Position numbers and translations under genes: made by a program. DNA of 64,000 bases, from the NCBI RefSeq assembly GCF_004769635.1, contig NZ_RQGH01000026.1, forward strand, positions 768,628-832,627, given 5' to 3'. Numbering within the stretch: the first letter of the stretch is position 1; every line of letters starts with the position of its first letter. Positions 35,266 through 43,671 of this stretch are shown here, piece after piece. The DNA is from Leptospira jelokensis (lineage in GTDB: Bacteria; Spirochaetota; Leptospiria; Leptospirales; Leptospiraceae). The notes beneath the pieces were generated by a model. That model searched no databases. It was not told the origin of the DNA and saw only the letters and a program-made list of their open reading frames with translations.

Positions 35266-36564
35266 ATGGCAACAAAGTCAGAACAAATTTTAAGAGAAAA
35301 AGAAATCGAAGGGATTAAGTTTAGTCTCTATGGCAAAATGTTTGTTTTTGGACTTTTAACAATTGTTACCTTCTTTGTCGCCCAAACACTTTTTGAATTA
35401 TTTACCATAAGTGCGATAGCGATTTTATTAAATATTGTTTTGTACATTCTTTCCAAATTTTTGAAACAAGGAAAGTTTGTGGCATTTGTGGGATTGTTTT
35501 GTGTAGTGATTGATTTGTTCATTGTTACCGTATTGCCATTTATATGGTACAATGCAGTTGGTGGAGAATTACAAGTTCCACGAACGTATCTCATCAAAAC
35601 CTACATACACTTTATCATCGCTGGAACATTGATTATGAATGCATTTAGTATCCAACCAATGTATCCAATGTTGTATGCGTTGGGAGTTGTGATTAGCCAA
35701 GCTGGGATTTTGGTTTATGCCCAACAAGATCCTCGGTTTGTCACAACGGAAAACTTTAAAGAAGCCGTACTTGGTCCAGCAGCACATGTCAATAATTACA
35801 TCACCTCAATGGCAATCATCGGGGTGCTTGGATTCTTTTTAGCATACCTTACTTATCGTGTTAGGCGAACCGTACTTTCGGCCGTGACAAATGAAGTAAA
35901 GATGAACCAACTTACCCGTTATTTTTCACCGAACGTAGTAGACGAACTGGACCAAGCAGGCGAAGATTTTTTTAAACCAGGTGGAAAGGAATCTACGGTT
36001 GCCGTTTTGTTTTGTGATATCGCCAATTTTACTCAGATTTCCGAATCCTTGGGACCTGAAAAAACAATGGCCCTTTTATCTGAATACCATAACTTTATGT
36101 TGGATATTGTTTTTCAAAACCATGGAACACTCGATAAATTCATTGGTGATGGAATGATGGTAACCTTTGGTACTCCTACTACTTCCCCAGATGATGCCAC
36201 AAATTCTGTAAAAGCTGGAATTGCCATGTTGCAGGCATTAGCTGAATGGAATCAAAAAAGAGAATTAAAAGGCGAACAAGCAATCGCCATCCGAATAGGA
36301 ATTCATTTTGGTTCTGTCATCGTAGGCAATGTTGGAGTGGAGAAACGTTTGGAATACACTGTCATCGGTGATACAGTCAATGCGGCAAGTCGCCTTGAAG
36401 CATTAGGTAAAGAGTTAAAACGGAATTTTTTAATCTCAAGAGAATTGTTTGATCAAATTCGTTCGGAGTTAAAACAAAATTTAAAGATAAAAACTTTGGG
36501 AACCCTTTCCCTCCGTGGCAAAACTAAAACCACAGAAATTATAGGAATTGAGGTCCCCACATGA
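35266..36564 (+). CDS. Membrane class III adenylate/guanylate cyclase
   Basis: A 432-residue protein: six hydrophobic helices in the first ~210 residues, then a class III cyclase catalytic domain (~235-425). Metal-binding Asp lies in VLFCDIANFTQIS and the second Asp in LDKFIGDGMMVTFG. The transition-state region is GDTVNAASRLEALG. The substrate-specifying residues look compatible with ATP. It makes cAMP or cGMP at the inner membrane. The stop overlaps the HisI-like gene's start by four bases. Confidence 0.9.
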   Translation: MATKSEQILREKEIEGIKFSLYGKMFVFGLLTIVTFFVAQTLFELFTISAIAILLNIVLYILSKFLKQGKFVAFVGLFCVVIDLFIVTVLPFIWYNAVGGELQVPRTYLIKTYIHFIIAGTLIMNAFSIQPMYPMLYALGVVISQAGILVYAQQDPRFVTTENFKEAVLGPAAHVNNYITSMAIIGVLGFFLAYLTYRVRRTVLSAVTNEVKMNQLTRYFSPNVVDELDQAGEDFFKPGGKESTVAVLFCDIANFTQISESLGPEKTMALLSEYHNFMLDIVFQNHGTLDKFIGDGMMVTFGTPTTSPDDATNSVKAGIAMLQALAEWNQKRELKGEQAIAIRIGIHFGSVIVGNVGVEKRLEYTVIGDTVNAASRLEALGKELKRNFLISRELFDQIRSELKQNLKIKTLGTLSLRGKTKTTEIIGIEVPT

Positions 36565-37169
36565 TCCCCATTCCAAAAGAAAAGGACATTGTATTCTTAA
36601 CAAAACCTAACTTTTTATCTCACGATGTCTCCATACAAATTCTATCTTCCATAGAAACAGAGAAACTGATTCAGAATTTCGATTTTACACTGAATCAATT
36701 GTATGTGGATTGTGATGAGGATTGTTTTTTGGTCATTTCTAATTCTAAAGAGAATGTCACTAAACAATTGTTATGGGAAAATGGCAAACTCATGTTTACC
36801 AAAGAACAATTGGAGACTTTTTTACAGACCATGCCTACACTGGTACCATTTTTGGCTCAAGATACGACGGGAAAGGATCTGATGCTTGCTTGGGGGAAAA
36901 ACGAAAGTTTACGCAATGCGATAGAAACTGGAAACGGAACTTACTTCAGCCGGTCTCGGAATGGAAAATGGGTGAAGGGTGAAGAGTCTGGTCATTTTCA
37001 GAAATTAAAACAGATTTATGTTCACTTTGATCCTTTTTTCATACAGTATGTCACAGATCAAATTGGGGCAGCCTGTCACACGGGGTATTATTCCTGTTTT
37101 TTTCGAGAGCTTGGTCGGAACGATTCGGTTTCATTCGTCTATTCTAATAAAGTGGGGGAGTCGCTTTGA
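36561..37169 (+). CDS. HisI-like (phosphoribosyl-AMP cyclohydrolase fold) protein with displaced metal motif
   Basis: A 202-residue protein. Residues 103-182 follow HisI closely: LMLAWGKNESLRNAIETG, YFSRSRNGKWVKG, EESGH and GAACHTGYYSCFFR. The canonical Asp-Cys-Asp-x-Asp metal motif between ESGH and CHTG is altered to HFDPF (155-159), losing the zinc Cys and two Asp. An N-terminal ~95-residue extension contains LNQLYVDCDED (44-54), nearly a copy of LKQIYVHFD (149-157) but with the intact DCDED motif. It overlaps the cyclase gene upstream and the rhodanese gene downstream. It may be active with a relocated site, or repurposed. Confidence 0.72.
   Translation: MIPIPKEKDIVFLTKPNFLSHDVSIQILSSIETEKLIQNFDFTLNQLYVDCDEDCFLVISNSKENVTKQLLWENGKLMFTKEQLETFLQTMPTLVPFLAQDTTGKDLMLAWGKNESLRNAIETGNGTYFSRSRNGKWVKGEESGHFQKLKQIYVHFDPFFIQYVTDQIGAACHTGYYSCFFRELGRNDSVSFVYSNKVGESL
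37154..37160 (+). promoter_or_regulatory. Ribosome binding site deciding a TTG start
   Basis: GGGGGAG ends five bases before the TTG at 37166. An in-frame ATG at 37175 would be 14 bases away, so the TTG is the likelier rhodanese start. Confidence 0.55.
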
Positions 37170-37522
37170 ATCGCATGATCGTCATTGCCATCGTAATTAT
37201 CGCAGTTTTATTTATCATTTACCAACTGAGAAATGCTTCGGGTATGAACCAAACACAACTCAAAGAGAGAATTGATTCAGGTGCACTCGTTGTTGATGTT
37301 CGTACGGTTGCAGAATTTAATGTGGGTCATTACCCCAATGCTAAAAACATTCCCGTTGATGAAGTTGCAAAGCGAATGGATGAGTTTGGTGATAAAAACC
37401 AAACCATCATTCTGTATTGTGCTTCTGGTGGAAGGAGTGGGAGTGCAAAATCCTTTTTAGAATCCATCGGCTTCAAACAAGTGATCAATGCCGGTGGACT
37501 TTCAAATATGCCAAATCCTTAA
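37166..37522 (+). CDS. Membrane-anchored rhodanese-like protein
   Basis: A 118-residue protein with an N-terminal membrane anchor (MIVIAIVIIAVLFIIYQL) and a single rhodanese domain. The domain shows LVVDVRTVAEFNVGHYPNA, the active-site loop CASGGRS with the sulfur-carrying Cys, and INAGGLSNM. It likely moves sulfane sulfur or works in redox maintenance at the membrane. It overlaps the HisI-like gene by four bases and ends the metG-cyclase run. Confidence 0.9.
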   Translation: MNRMIVIAIVIIAVLFIIYQLRNASGMNQTQLKERIDSGALVVDVRTVAEFNVGHYPNAKNIPVDEVAKRMDEFGDKNQTIILYCASGGRSGSAKSFLESIGFKQVINAGGLSNMPNP

Positions 37523-37549
37523 TTGGATTTGGCAACCTTTCCAAAAACA

Positions 37550-38023
37550 CTAAATTCGTTTGCGTTTCATATAGAGTTGTAATCCAGTGACTGCCTCTTT
37601 TTTCACTTTGTTGCCAAGAGCAGGCCACCAGCCGAGTAGATACCCAACGGGCCCCATTGCCATTCCCAGCCATTTCCACATGGAAAAATGATCCCTGTGT
37701 TGGATGATCTTTCCATCCTTGAAACTAAACCTTGCATGGATCTTATTTTGGATTAGGCGTCCTGTTTTGCTAAAACTATAATCAGCTTCCCAATCTGCTG
37801 AACCTTCTGTTTCATTTGCTTTGATATTGGAAAACCGAATGGTTAGGTTTTGGCTTCTTTCCAATAACATAAGCCACATGGCTCCCACTTCTTTTCCTTT
37901 TAATTTCCCAAACGCAGGGTCTTCAAATTGAATCTCTGGATGGTAAACGGATACCATGGATTGCCCATCTTTATTCTGGAAGGCAGTGTAAAACTTTTGG
38001 ATCAACTCTTCATTTGCATTCAT
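37550..38023 (-). CDS. NTF2-like/SnoaL-like protein
   Basis: A protein of about 157 residues, with an NTF2-fold domain at 1-115: LIQKFYTAFQNKDGQSMVS, YHPEIQFEDPAFG, and ARFSFKDGKIIQHRDHFSMW. The C-terminal 45 residues are less typical (LGWWPALGNKVKKEAVTG). Such domains are ligand pockets or small isomerases; nothing here assigns a substrate. The ATG at 38023 precedes the domain start directly. It is divergent from the SRPBCC gene at 38075. Confidence 0.75.
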   Translation of the reverse strand: MNANEELIQKFYTAFQNKDGQSMVSVYHPEIQFEDPAFGKLKGKEVGAMWLMLLERSQNLTIRFSNIKANETEGSADWEADYSFSKTGRLIQNKIHARFSFKDGKIIQHRDHFSMWKWLGMAMGPVGYLLGWWPALGNKVKKEAVTGLQLYMKRKRI

Positions 38024-38074
38024 TGTGGAAAAGATTATGATTGATCCTTTGGGCACATAGCAAGAAAAAAAGCT

Positions 38075-38596
38075 ATGAATCGGATTCTACTTTTTGCTTT
38101 TGGTACGAGTTTTTTACTCATTGGACTTGTTGTTTTATTTTTAGCTGTTGGTTATTTCCAAGATCCTAAATTCCATAAAGAGACAAGTGAATGGCTAAAA
38201 GCAGAACCAGAAGACATTTGGCATTATATCACTGACATCAATGACCTTCCGAATCGGAGAAAAGAAGTTGTTGCCATTCAAATTTTGGAACTAAGGCCAG
38301 ATGGAACTCCCACAAAATGGAAGGAAACACCAGATATGGGTGGGTATATGATTTTTGAACTGAGAGAATCCATTCCCAATCGCAAATGGAAAATCGAACT
38401 GACAGATGCCAATTTTAAAATGCGTGGTTCGTGGACCTATGTATTGGAACCGAAAATCCCTGGAACCTTAGTGATCATCACCGAAGATTCGGAGATCACA
38501 AGCATCCCAGTGAGAGGTGCGTATTATTTAGCCGGCCGTGATGCCACCTTACAAAAAGAGATGGAATTAATTCGCAACCGGTTTAGCGGACGTTAG
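38075..38596 (+). CDS. SRPBCC-family protein, membrane-anchored
   Basis: A 173-residue protein. An N-terminal hydrophobic helix (GTSFLLIGLVVLFLAVGYF) is followed by an SRPBCC/polyketide-cyclase-like domain. Its typical start is EWLKAEPEDIWHYITDINDLPNR, with GSWTYVLEPKIPGTLVIITE in the C-terminal sheet. It should bind a hydrophobic ligand at the membrane. It is convergent with the hydrolase gene at 38610. Confidence 0.75.
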   Translation: MNRILLFAFGTSFLLIGLVVLFLAVGYFQDPKFHKETSEWLKAEPEDIWHYITDINDLPNRRKEVVAIQILELRPDGTPTKWKETPDMGGYMIFELRESIPNRKWKIELTDANFKMRGSWTYVLEPKIPGTLVIITEDSEITSIPVRGAYYLAGRDATLQKEMELIRNRFSGR

Positions 38597-38609
38597 GGGA
38601 AAATTCTGG

Positions 38610-40487
38610 TTATTTTAAACCTTGGATCCACTCGTCCATTCCCTTACAAATTTTTCTAACAGTTTCCCCATGGAAAATGATCCCAAGGTGCCCTTGTTCA
38701 TAATAAGTAGTGACTTTGTTTTCCGATTTGAGGTCTTTTAATTCTGTTAAACTTTCTTCTGGAACAATTTTATCAACAGTTCCAACCACACTGTAGATTG
38801 GCATTGTGAAATTGTTTAAAAAATTCTCTGTGTAATTGATGCGACCGTCGTTTGACCAAAAACTCCTTTCGTTGGATATTTGGCTTTGGAAAAACTGCAT
38901 GATCACAGATACAGATTCTTCGCAAAACACATCTTCCATAAGAAAATACCATTCAGGAGGTGTGATTTCTTTATAACCCACAAAATCTTTGATTGTTAGT
39001 GATTTGGTTCCAATATTATAACTAAAACTTCTGAGACTTGAGTGTAAGTTTAAAATCAATTTGAAGAATTTTTTGAGATCGATGGTTTGGATTGTGGCTT
39101 GCATCGAAAAACTTGCCATACTCAAAATCATATCCGATATCATTTTATGAGGGAGCATACTAAACCCTCGTTTCAAAGTATCTAACCCAATAAAATTGGA
39201 TTTTAAGCTGATATAATTTGGTGAAGTAATGGAAACAATGCCTGCAATGTATTCTTCCGGTTGAGGTAAATTAAATTCTTCTTTGAGTTCTTTGATTGTG
39301 TCATAAGAAGAAACATAAAACCTCGGGATCATCCCGCCCATACTGTGTCCAACGACAACAGTTCTCTCACTTGGGTAATGCCAACGAATCCAACGAAGCA
39401 CTTCCGGAAAATCGTCTTGGATGTAATTGTCGACAGTCCAACCTTCTTTTTTACCATGTTTTGGCATGGTTTGTCTTGAACGACCACGCATATCCATCAG
39501 GAACACTCGGTATCCATATTTGAGAGCCAATTCTTTTGCCAATTTGTCCATTACGGAACGCCTGCAAAAAAATCCTGGGATGAGGAGAAGATTTTTCCCT
39601 GTATTGTTTAACTTTTCAGGGATAAAACTTTTGAGAGATACTGCATAACCATCAGTTGTTGGAATGATGAAAGATGCATCCATTCTATATTCAATGTTAT
39701 ACTGGTGAGATTTGAAGATGATTGACGTTACCGGTTCTTTTTGGTCTTTTGTTGTGGTATAAAAAAGATTCCTTGAGTTTGAAACCGTATCGGCTTTTTC
39801 GATATTCTTTTGGGCAATATAATGGTCGTTACCCGATTCCATTTCCTTTGCCACAACAAATTCAATCACATCAAAAAGAGAATAGAGTTGTAAGGTTAAA
39901 TGTCTGATTTGGTCTTCTGGAATCGGATCTTTGGTGATGCCCCATAAAATTCCAATTGGGTTTTCGTTCACAAAAAGTGGAATCCCAATTGCATGGTTCA
40001 TGGTTTCAGAGAGAAGGACTTTTTTTTCGGGGTGAATCTCTTCTTCCTTCAGATTCACAAATGTGACTTCTGGACGAAGGCCTTTGTTAAAATCAATGAT
40101 CGCTTTTCGAATGAGTCGTGCAGATTCATTCCTTGGGTCAGCCAAATGGATGGGCCTTGATTTTTTGATGTATTCTTCGATCCCTGGGATTTTTCTACGT
40201 TCAGCAATTTCTTTCAGTTTGAAGTGGGTGGCCGTTGCCACAATTTTCATTTCATCTTGGTCAATGACTTCAAAAATCGAAAAATTAAAAATGGGATCGT
40301 CGTTAAAGTCCACAAGGGAAACCATTTTATTGGTGAAGGATTGCCATATATTTTCCAAAAATTGGAAGGTAGTTTTTGGCACCGGGAAAATGTAAATTTT
40401 ATCCGGGCTAACCATGAGATTTTTGTTACTTTCTCTGGTGGAAATTTTGATCAAACGATCTTCCAAAGTGTTTTCTTCAAGTGCCAT
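38610..40487 (-). CDS. GAF-like sensor fused to alpha/beta-hydrolase
   Basis: A 625-residue two-part protein. The first ~240 residues have a GAF-like plan: a beta/alpha fold with HAIGIPLFVNENPIGILWG near the end of the domain, the usual last GAF strand. Residues ~265-625 are an alpha/beta-hydrolase with LLLIPGFFCRR (oxyanion), GHSMGG nucleophile near 380, Asp in VGTVDKIVPEES near 570 and His in EQGHLGI near 597. No signal peptide is visible. The fusion suggests a ligand-controlled esterase or lipase. Confidence 0.7.
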   Translation of the reverse strand: MALEENTLEDRLIKISTRESNKNLMVSPDKIYIFPVPKTTFQFLENIWQSFTNKMVSLVDFNDDPIFNFSIFEVIDQDEMKIVATATHFKLKEIAERRKIPGIEEYIKKSRPIHLADPRNESARLIRKAIIDFNKGLRPEVTFVNLKEEEIHPEKKVLLSETMNHAIGIPLFVNENPIGILWGITKDPIPEDQIRHLTLQLYSLFDVIEFVVAKEMESGNDHYIAQKNIEKADTVSNSRNLFYTTTKDQKEPVTSIIFKSHQYNIEYRMDASFIIPTTDGYAVSLKSFIPEKLNNTGKNLLLIPGFFCRRSVMDKLAKELALKYGYRVFLMDMRGRSRQTMPKHGKKEGWTVDNYIQDDFPEVLRWIRWHYPSERTVVVGHSMGGMIPRFYVSSYDTIKELKEEFNLPQPEEYIAGIVSITSPNYISLKSNFIGLDTLKRGFSMLPHKMISDMILSMASFSMQATIQTIDLKKFFKLILNLHSSLRSFSYNIGTKSLTIKDFVGYKEITPPEWYFLMEDVFCEESVSVIMQFFQSQISNERSFWSNDGRINYTENFLNNFTMPIYSVVGTVDKIVPEESLTELKDLKSENKVTTYYEQGHLGIIFHGETVRKICKGMDEWIQGLK

Positions 40488-40578
40488 TTAGCATCCTTTC
40501 TATTTATGTGCCTGTGCGGTACGCTATAACTCTATTTTCGACTTTTCATATGCCTGTGAACTAAAAAATAAAGCTAAT

Positions 40579-41502
40579 ATGCAACAATCTGATTTCGAAT
40601 CCATTTCAAGAGTATCCGTTCCCGAATTAGACTCCATTTTAGGAAAACCTTTCCCAATTTTGGATGATGGGTTTGTCAGACTTGTGGATTACATGGGTTC
40701 CGATGAATCGATCGTTCAGGCTGCACGCGTTTCGTACGGAAAAGGAACAAAAAAGGTAAACGAAGACCGAGGGCTCATCCGGTACCTAATGCGCCATCGC
40801 CACAGCACTCCTTTTGAAATGTGCGAACTAAAGCTACATGTTAGAGTTCCCATGGACACTTGGCGCCAGTGGATCCGCCATCGTATGGCAAATGTCAATG
40901 AATACTCTACGCGTTATTCCGTAGCCATTGATTCTGCACAAACCACTTTGCCTGGTGAATGGCGTGTGCAATCAATTGGTAACAAACAAGGAAGTGATGG
41001 ATACTTAGAATCATCTAAAGGAGACCACCTAACAAAGCGTGAAACGGAATTCCAAAAATTTGCCAATGATATTTATAATGAAAGATTGGAAATGGGAGTG
41101 GCACGTGAACAAGCAAGAAAAGACCTTCCACTCGCAACCTACACAGAAGCGTATTGGAAAATCGACTTACATAATTTACTTCATTTTTTGGCACTCAGAA
41201 TGGATGACCATGCCCAATTAGAAATTCGTTTATTTGCGAAAACCATAGGCGAACAAATTGTAAAAAAATGGGTTCCGCATACTTGGGAAGCCTTTGTGGA
41301 CTACCGATTGAGTGCCCTCCACTTAACGAAATATGACACCGAAATCATTGCTGCTCTCAATGCTTCCGGCAAAGAAGGGGCTCGCAAAAAAGCGATCGAA
41401 CTTGGCATGTTAGATGACCAAGGCACAACCGCTAAAAAAAGCCGTGAACGTGAGGAATTGGAGTACAAACTGTCTCAATTGGGTTTTGCCATCCCTTGGT
41501 GA
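40579..41502 (+). CDS. thyX: FAD-dependent thymidylate synthase
   Basis: A 307-residue ThyX, on the long side for the family. The ThyX signature appears as MRHRHSTPFEMCELKLHVR, followed by WRQWIRHRMANVNEYSTRYS. The C-terminal DLHNLLHFLALRMDDHAQLEIR supplies further substrate and FAD contacts. It makes dTMP using methylenetetrahydrofolate and reduced FAD, replacing ThyA. No folate gene is adjacent. Confidence 0.95.
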   Translation: MQQSDFESISRVSVPELDSILGKPFPILDDGFVRLVDYMGSDESIVQAARVSYGKGTKKVNEDRGLIRYLMRHRHSTPFEMCELKLHVRVPMDTWRQWIRHRMANVNEYSTRYSVAIDSAQTTLPGEWRVQSIGNKQGSDGYLESSKGDHLTKRETEFQKFANDIYNERLEMGVAREQARKDLPLATYTEAYWKIDLHNLLHFLALRMDDHAQLEIRLFAKTIGEQIVKKWVPHTWEAFVDYRLSALHLTKYDTEIIAALNASGKEGARKKAIELGMLDDQGTTAKKSREREELEYKLSQLGFAIPW

Positions 41503-41571
41503 GGCCCTAAGACTTCCAATTTTGATAGAATTTGGTTGATAATTTATTTCAATATGGTTGTTAGAGTGATT

Positions 41572-42267
41572 ATGAGCCTCAAAATCCCTCTAACCATCCT
41601 TTTTTCCCTCCTAACTTCCGTTTCCCTATTCGCAGAAGACTTTGCTGTTGCGACCTTCACTCGAGGGAAAGTGAGTTTTTTGTCCGCTTCCGATACTTCC
41701 AAACTTTGGAAGGCACTCAAAGTGAATGATGTACTAAAACCAGGGGACCGGATCAAAACTGGAAATGGGTCAAAGGTAGATTTTTTATACCAAGAAACAG
41801 AAATCAGAATCCAACCCAATACCGAATTCACCTTACAAGAATGGAATCCTGAGAAAAAGGTCGCAAAAGCATTTGTCCAAAATGGAGCTGCTTGGTTTCG
41901 CGTGAGTAATTTTAAAAAAGGGAATTTTGAAGTTTCCACCCCAACAACGACTGCGGGAGTCCGAGGGACTGCCTTCGGTGTCTTCTATGAAGAAAAAGAA
42001 AAAAAGGGTTATACTTGTGTTTGTGAGGGTCTCGTGAATATCAATGGAACCGATTTTCCAAAGGGAACCGGTGGTGCCAAAAAAGAAGGTGCCACAGAAC
42101 TTGAGAAAAATGAATATAAAGATATGATCACAAAAGAAGGGGCTACCATTCTTTTGAAAGAAAAGCGAAAGGAGTTTCCAATGCTGAGTCGATGTTTGCC
42201 ATGCCATAAACCAATTGGTTGGGAAGACAAATCGATCACACCGGATGAAACTTACGGCAAAAAGTGA
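41572..42267 (+). CDS. FecR-domain exported protein with a CxxCH motif
   Basis: A protein of about 231 residues: signal peptide ending SLFAED, then a FecR-type domain (KALKVNDVLKPGDRIKTGNG, then VSTPTTTAGVRGTAFGVFYE). The C-terminus carries MLSRCLPCHKPIGW, a CxxCH sequence of the kind that binds haem c, and an earlier CVC pair. The FecR fold here is periplasmic, without the sigma-factor-regulating N-terminus. The ATG at 41572 begins the signal peptide. Its GTGA overlap with the next gene and the DsbD gene downstream suggest a redox-linked envelope system. Confidence 0.75.
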   Translation: MSLKIPLTILFSLLTSVSLFAEDFAVATFTRGKVSFLSASDTSKLWKALKVNDVLKPGDRIKTGNGSKVDFLYQETEIRIQPNTEFTLQEWNPEKKVAKAFVQNGAAWFRVSNFKKGNFEVSTPTTTAGVRGTAFGVFYEEKEKKGYTCVCEGLVNINGTDFPKGTGGAKKEGATELEKNEYKDMITKEGATILLKEKRKEFPMLSRCLPCHKPIGWEDKSITPDETYGKK

Positions 42268-43661
42268 AGTTTATTTATCGATTCATCATTATTTTTACAC
42301 TCTTCGCCTATCCTATATTAGGTGAAGAGGTGGTTACAACTAAAAAAGAAGAACCCGATGGTTATTATGGTTTAAAACTTGGTGCCATCATCACTCCCAC
42401 TGCTTCGTTACGAATACGAGACAAAGCTTCCGGAACAACTGACCTTTCCCCTTCAGACAAGTCAGGATTTTCCATGCCTTGGACCATGTTTTCCATTTCT
42501 AAAGAATGGGAAGATTTAGGATTAAAAGCAGAATTTTGGGGAGAAATTTTAAGAAATGATGCATTAACAAATGACACTTCTGTAGGAACGGGATCAAAAG
42601 AAAATCCATATGTATTTCTCGTTCGGCGAGCAAACCTGGCAAAAACATTTGAACTTGGAAACACAAAACACCAAATCCAATTTGGTATGTTCGAATTACC
42701 CCATATGTTTTCAGTTTGGTCTGGGTATTATGATTGGCGTTATTTTGATAAATCACCCCTTGAGTCACTTGGTTTCGCAAGAGACCCGGTAGATTTAGGA
42801 ATCAATTATCTGTTTCGGTGGCGGTCATTTTCACTGCAAACTGCGGTGGTGAATGGAGAAGGGTACAGAAATGTTCAGAATACAACAAACACTGGTTATG
42901 ATGTTATCGGGAAAATTTCTTGGGAACCATCCTGGACTGATAATTTAAAAACTGGCATCCATCTCCTTGGTCGTGCTTCGAATGCTTTTGGTTATGCGAG
43001 TGATGAATGCCGAGAAGGAAAAACGAAATGCCTTTTAGATGATGGAAATCCAAATACAAGAAGGCAAGGGCCCGTATCTCTCAACCAAGAACAAGTAGTC
43101 GCTTTGGAATCCAACCTCATTTGGAAAGAAACGATAAACTTTGGACTCGGGGGGATGTTCAAAAAACAATTGGGTGGAACCATTGTCGATCGAATGGCTC
43201 CCTACCAACCGGGGACAATGGTCCCAGAAGCCACAGGCCGAGGTGCATACCTTTGGCTAGGGCTAGGGAATGGAATCTTACGCCTTGTTGCCCGAGGGGA
43301 AGCCGCCACAGGGGGACCAAACCCTGGCCTACGTGCCACAGAAACAGTGGAAAGGGAACCTTGGGTGCGTTTCCAACCTGGAACCACGGAACCCCGTTAT
43401 TCAGACCAATCTTATTATGTTTCAAAACAGATTTTTGGAGAATGGTTTTTATCTGCGTCCACAAGGCTTGCTTTAGGATACACGGAAGTTCGTTCCTATG
43501 ATACAAAAGGGGAACCCAATAAATGGTATGTAGACAGTACTGGAGAGGCATCAAATCGTGTCGAATATAGAGAGCAGTTTTCAAAACCGGTAACCTTTCC
43601 CATCTCCGAATATGGCAGATTGGATCGAAGTATCGTTTTGAAGGCAACAGCAACTTTCTAA
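42264..43661 (+). CDS. Outer-membrane porin-like beta-barrel protein
   Basis: A 465-residue exported protein. The signal peptide is MKFIYRFIIIFTLFAYPILG, and the body is a long run of amphipathic strands with aromatic ends (FSLQTAVVNGEGYRN, WFLSASTRLALGYTEV), ending in LKATATF, a C-terminal Phe typical of barrels. It resembles phosphate-selective porin or OprO/P-like barrels in layout, but I cannot name a substrate. It starts with GTG, overlapping the FecR gene stop, and is followed ten bases later by dsbD. Confidence 0.7.
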   Translation: MKFIYRFIIIFTLFAYPILGEEVVTTKKEEPDGYYGLKLGAIITPTASLRIRDKASGTTDLSPSDKSGFSMPWTMFSISKEWEDLGLKAEFWGEILRNDALTNDTSVGTGSKENPYVFLVRRANLAKTFELGNTKHQIQFGMFELPHMFSVWSGYYDWRYFDKSPLESLGFARDPVDLGINYLFRWRSFSLQTAVVNGEGYRNVQNTTNTGYDVIGKISWEPSWTDNLKTGIHLLGRASNAFGYASDECREGKTKCLLDDGNPNTRRQGPVSLNQEQVVALESNLIWKETINFGLGGMFKKQLGGTIVDRMAPYQPGTMVPEATGRGAYLWLGLGNGILRLVARGEAATGGPNPGLRATETVEREPWVRFQPGTTEPRYSDQSYYVSKQIFGEWFLSASTRLALGYTEVRSYDTKGEPNKWYVDSTGEASNRVEYREQFSKPVTFPISEYGRLDRSIVLKATATF

Positions 43662-43671
43662 GATAAAGATT

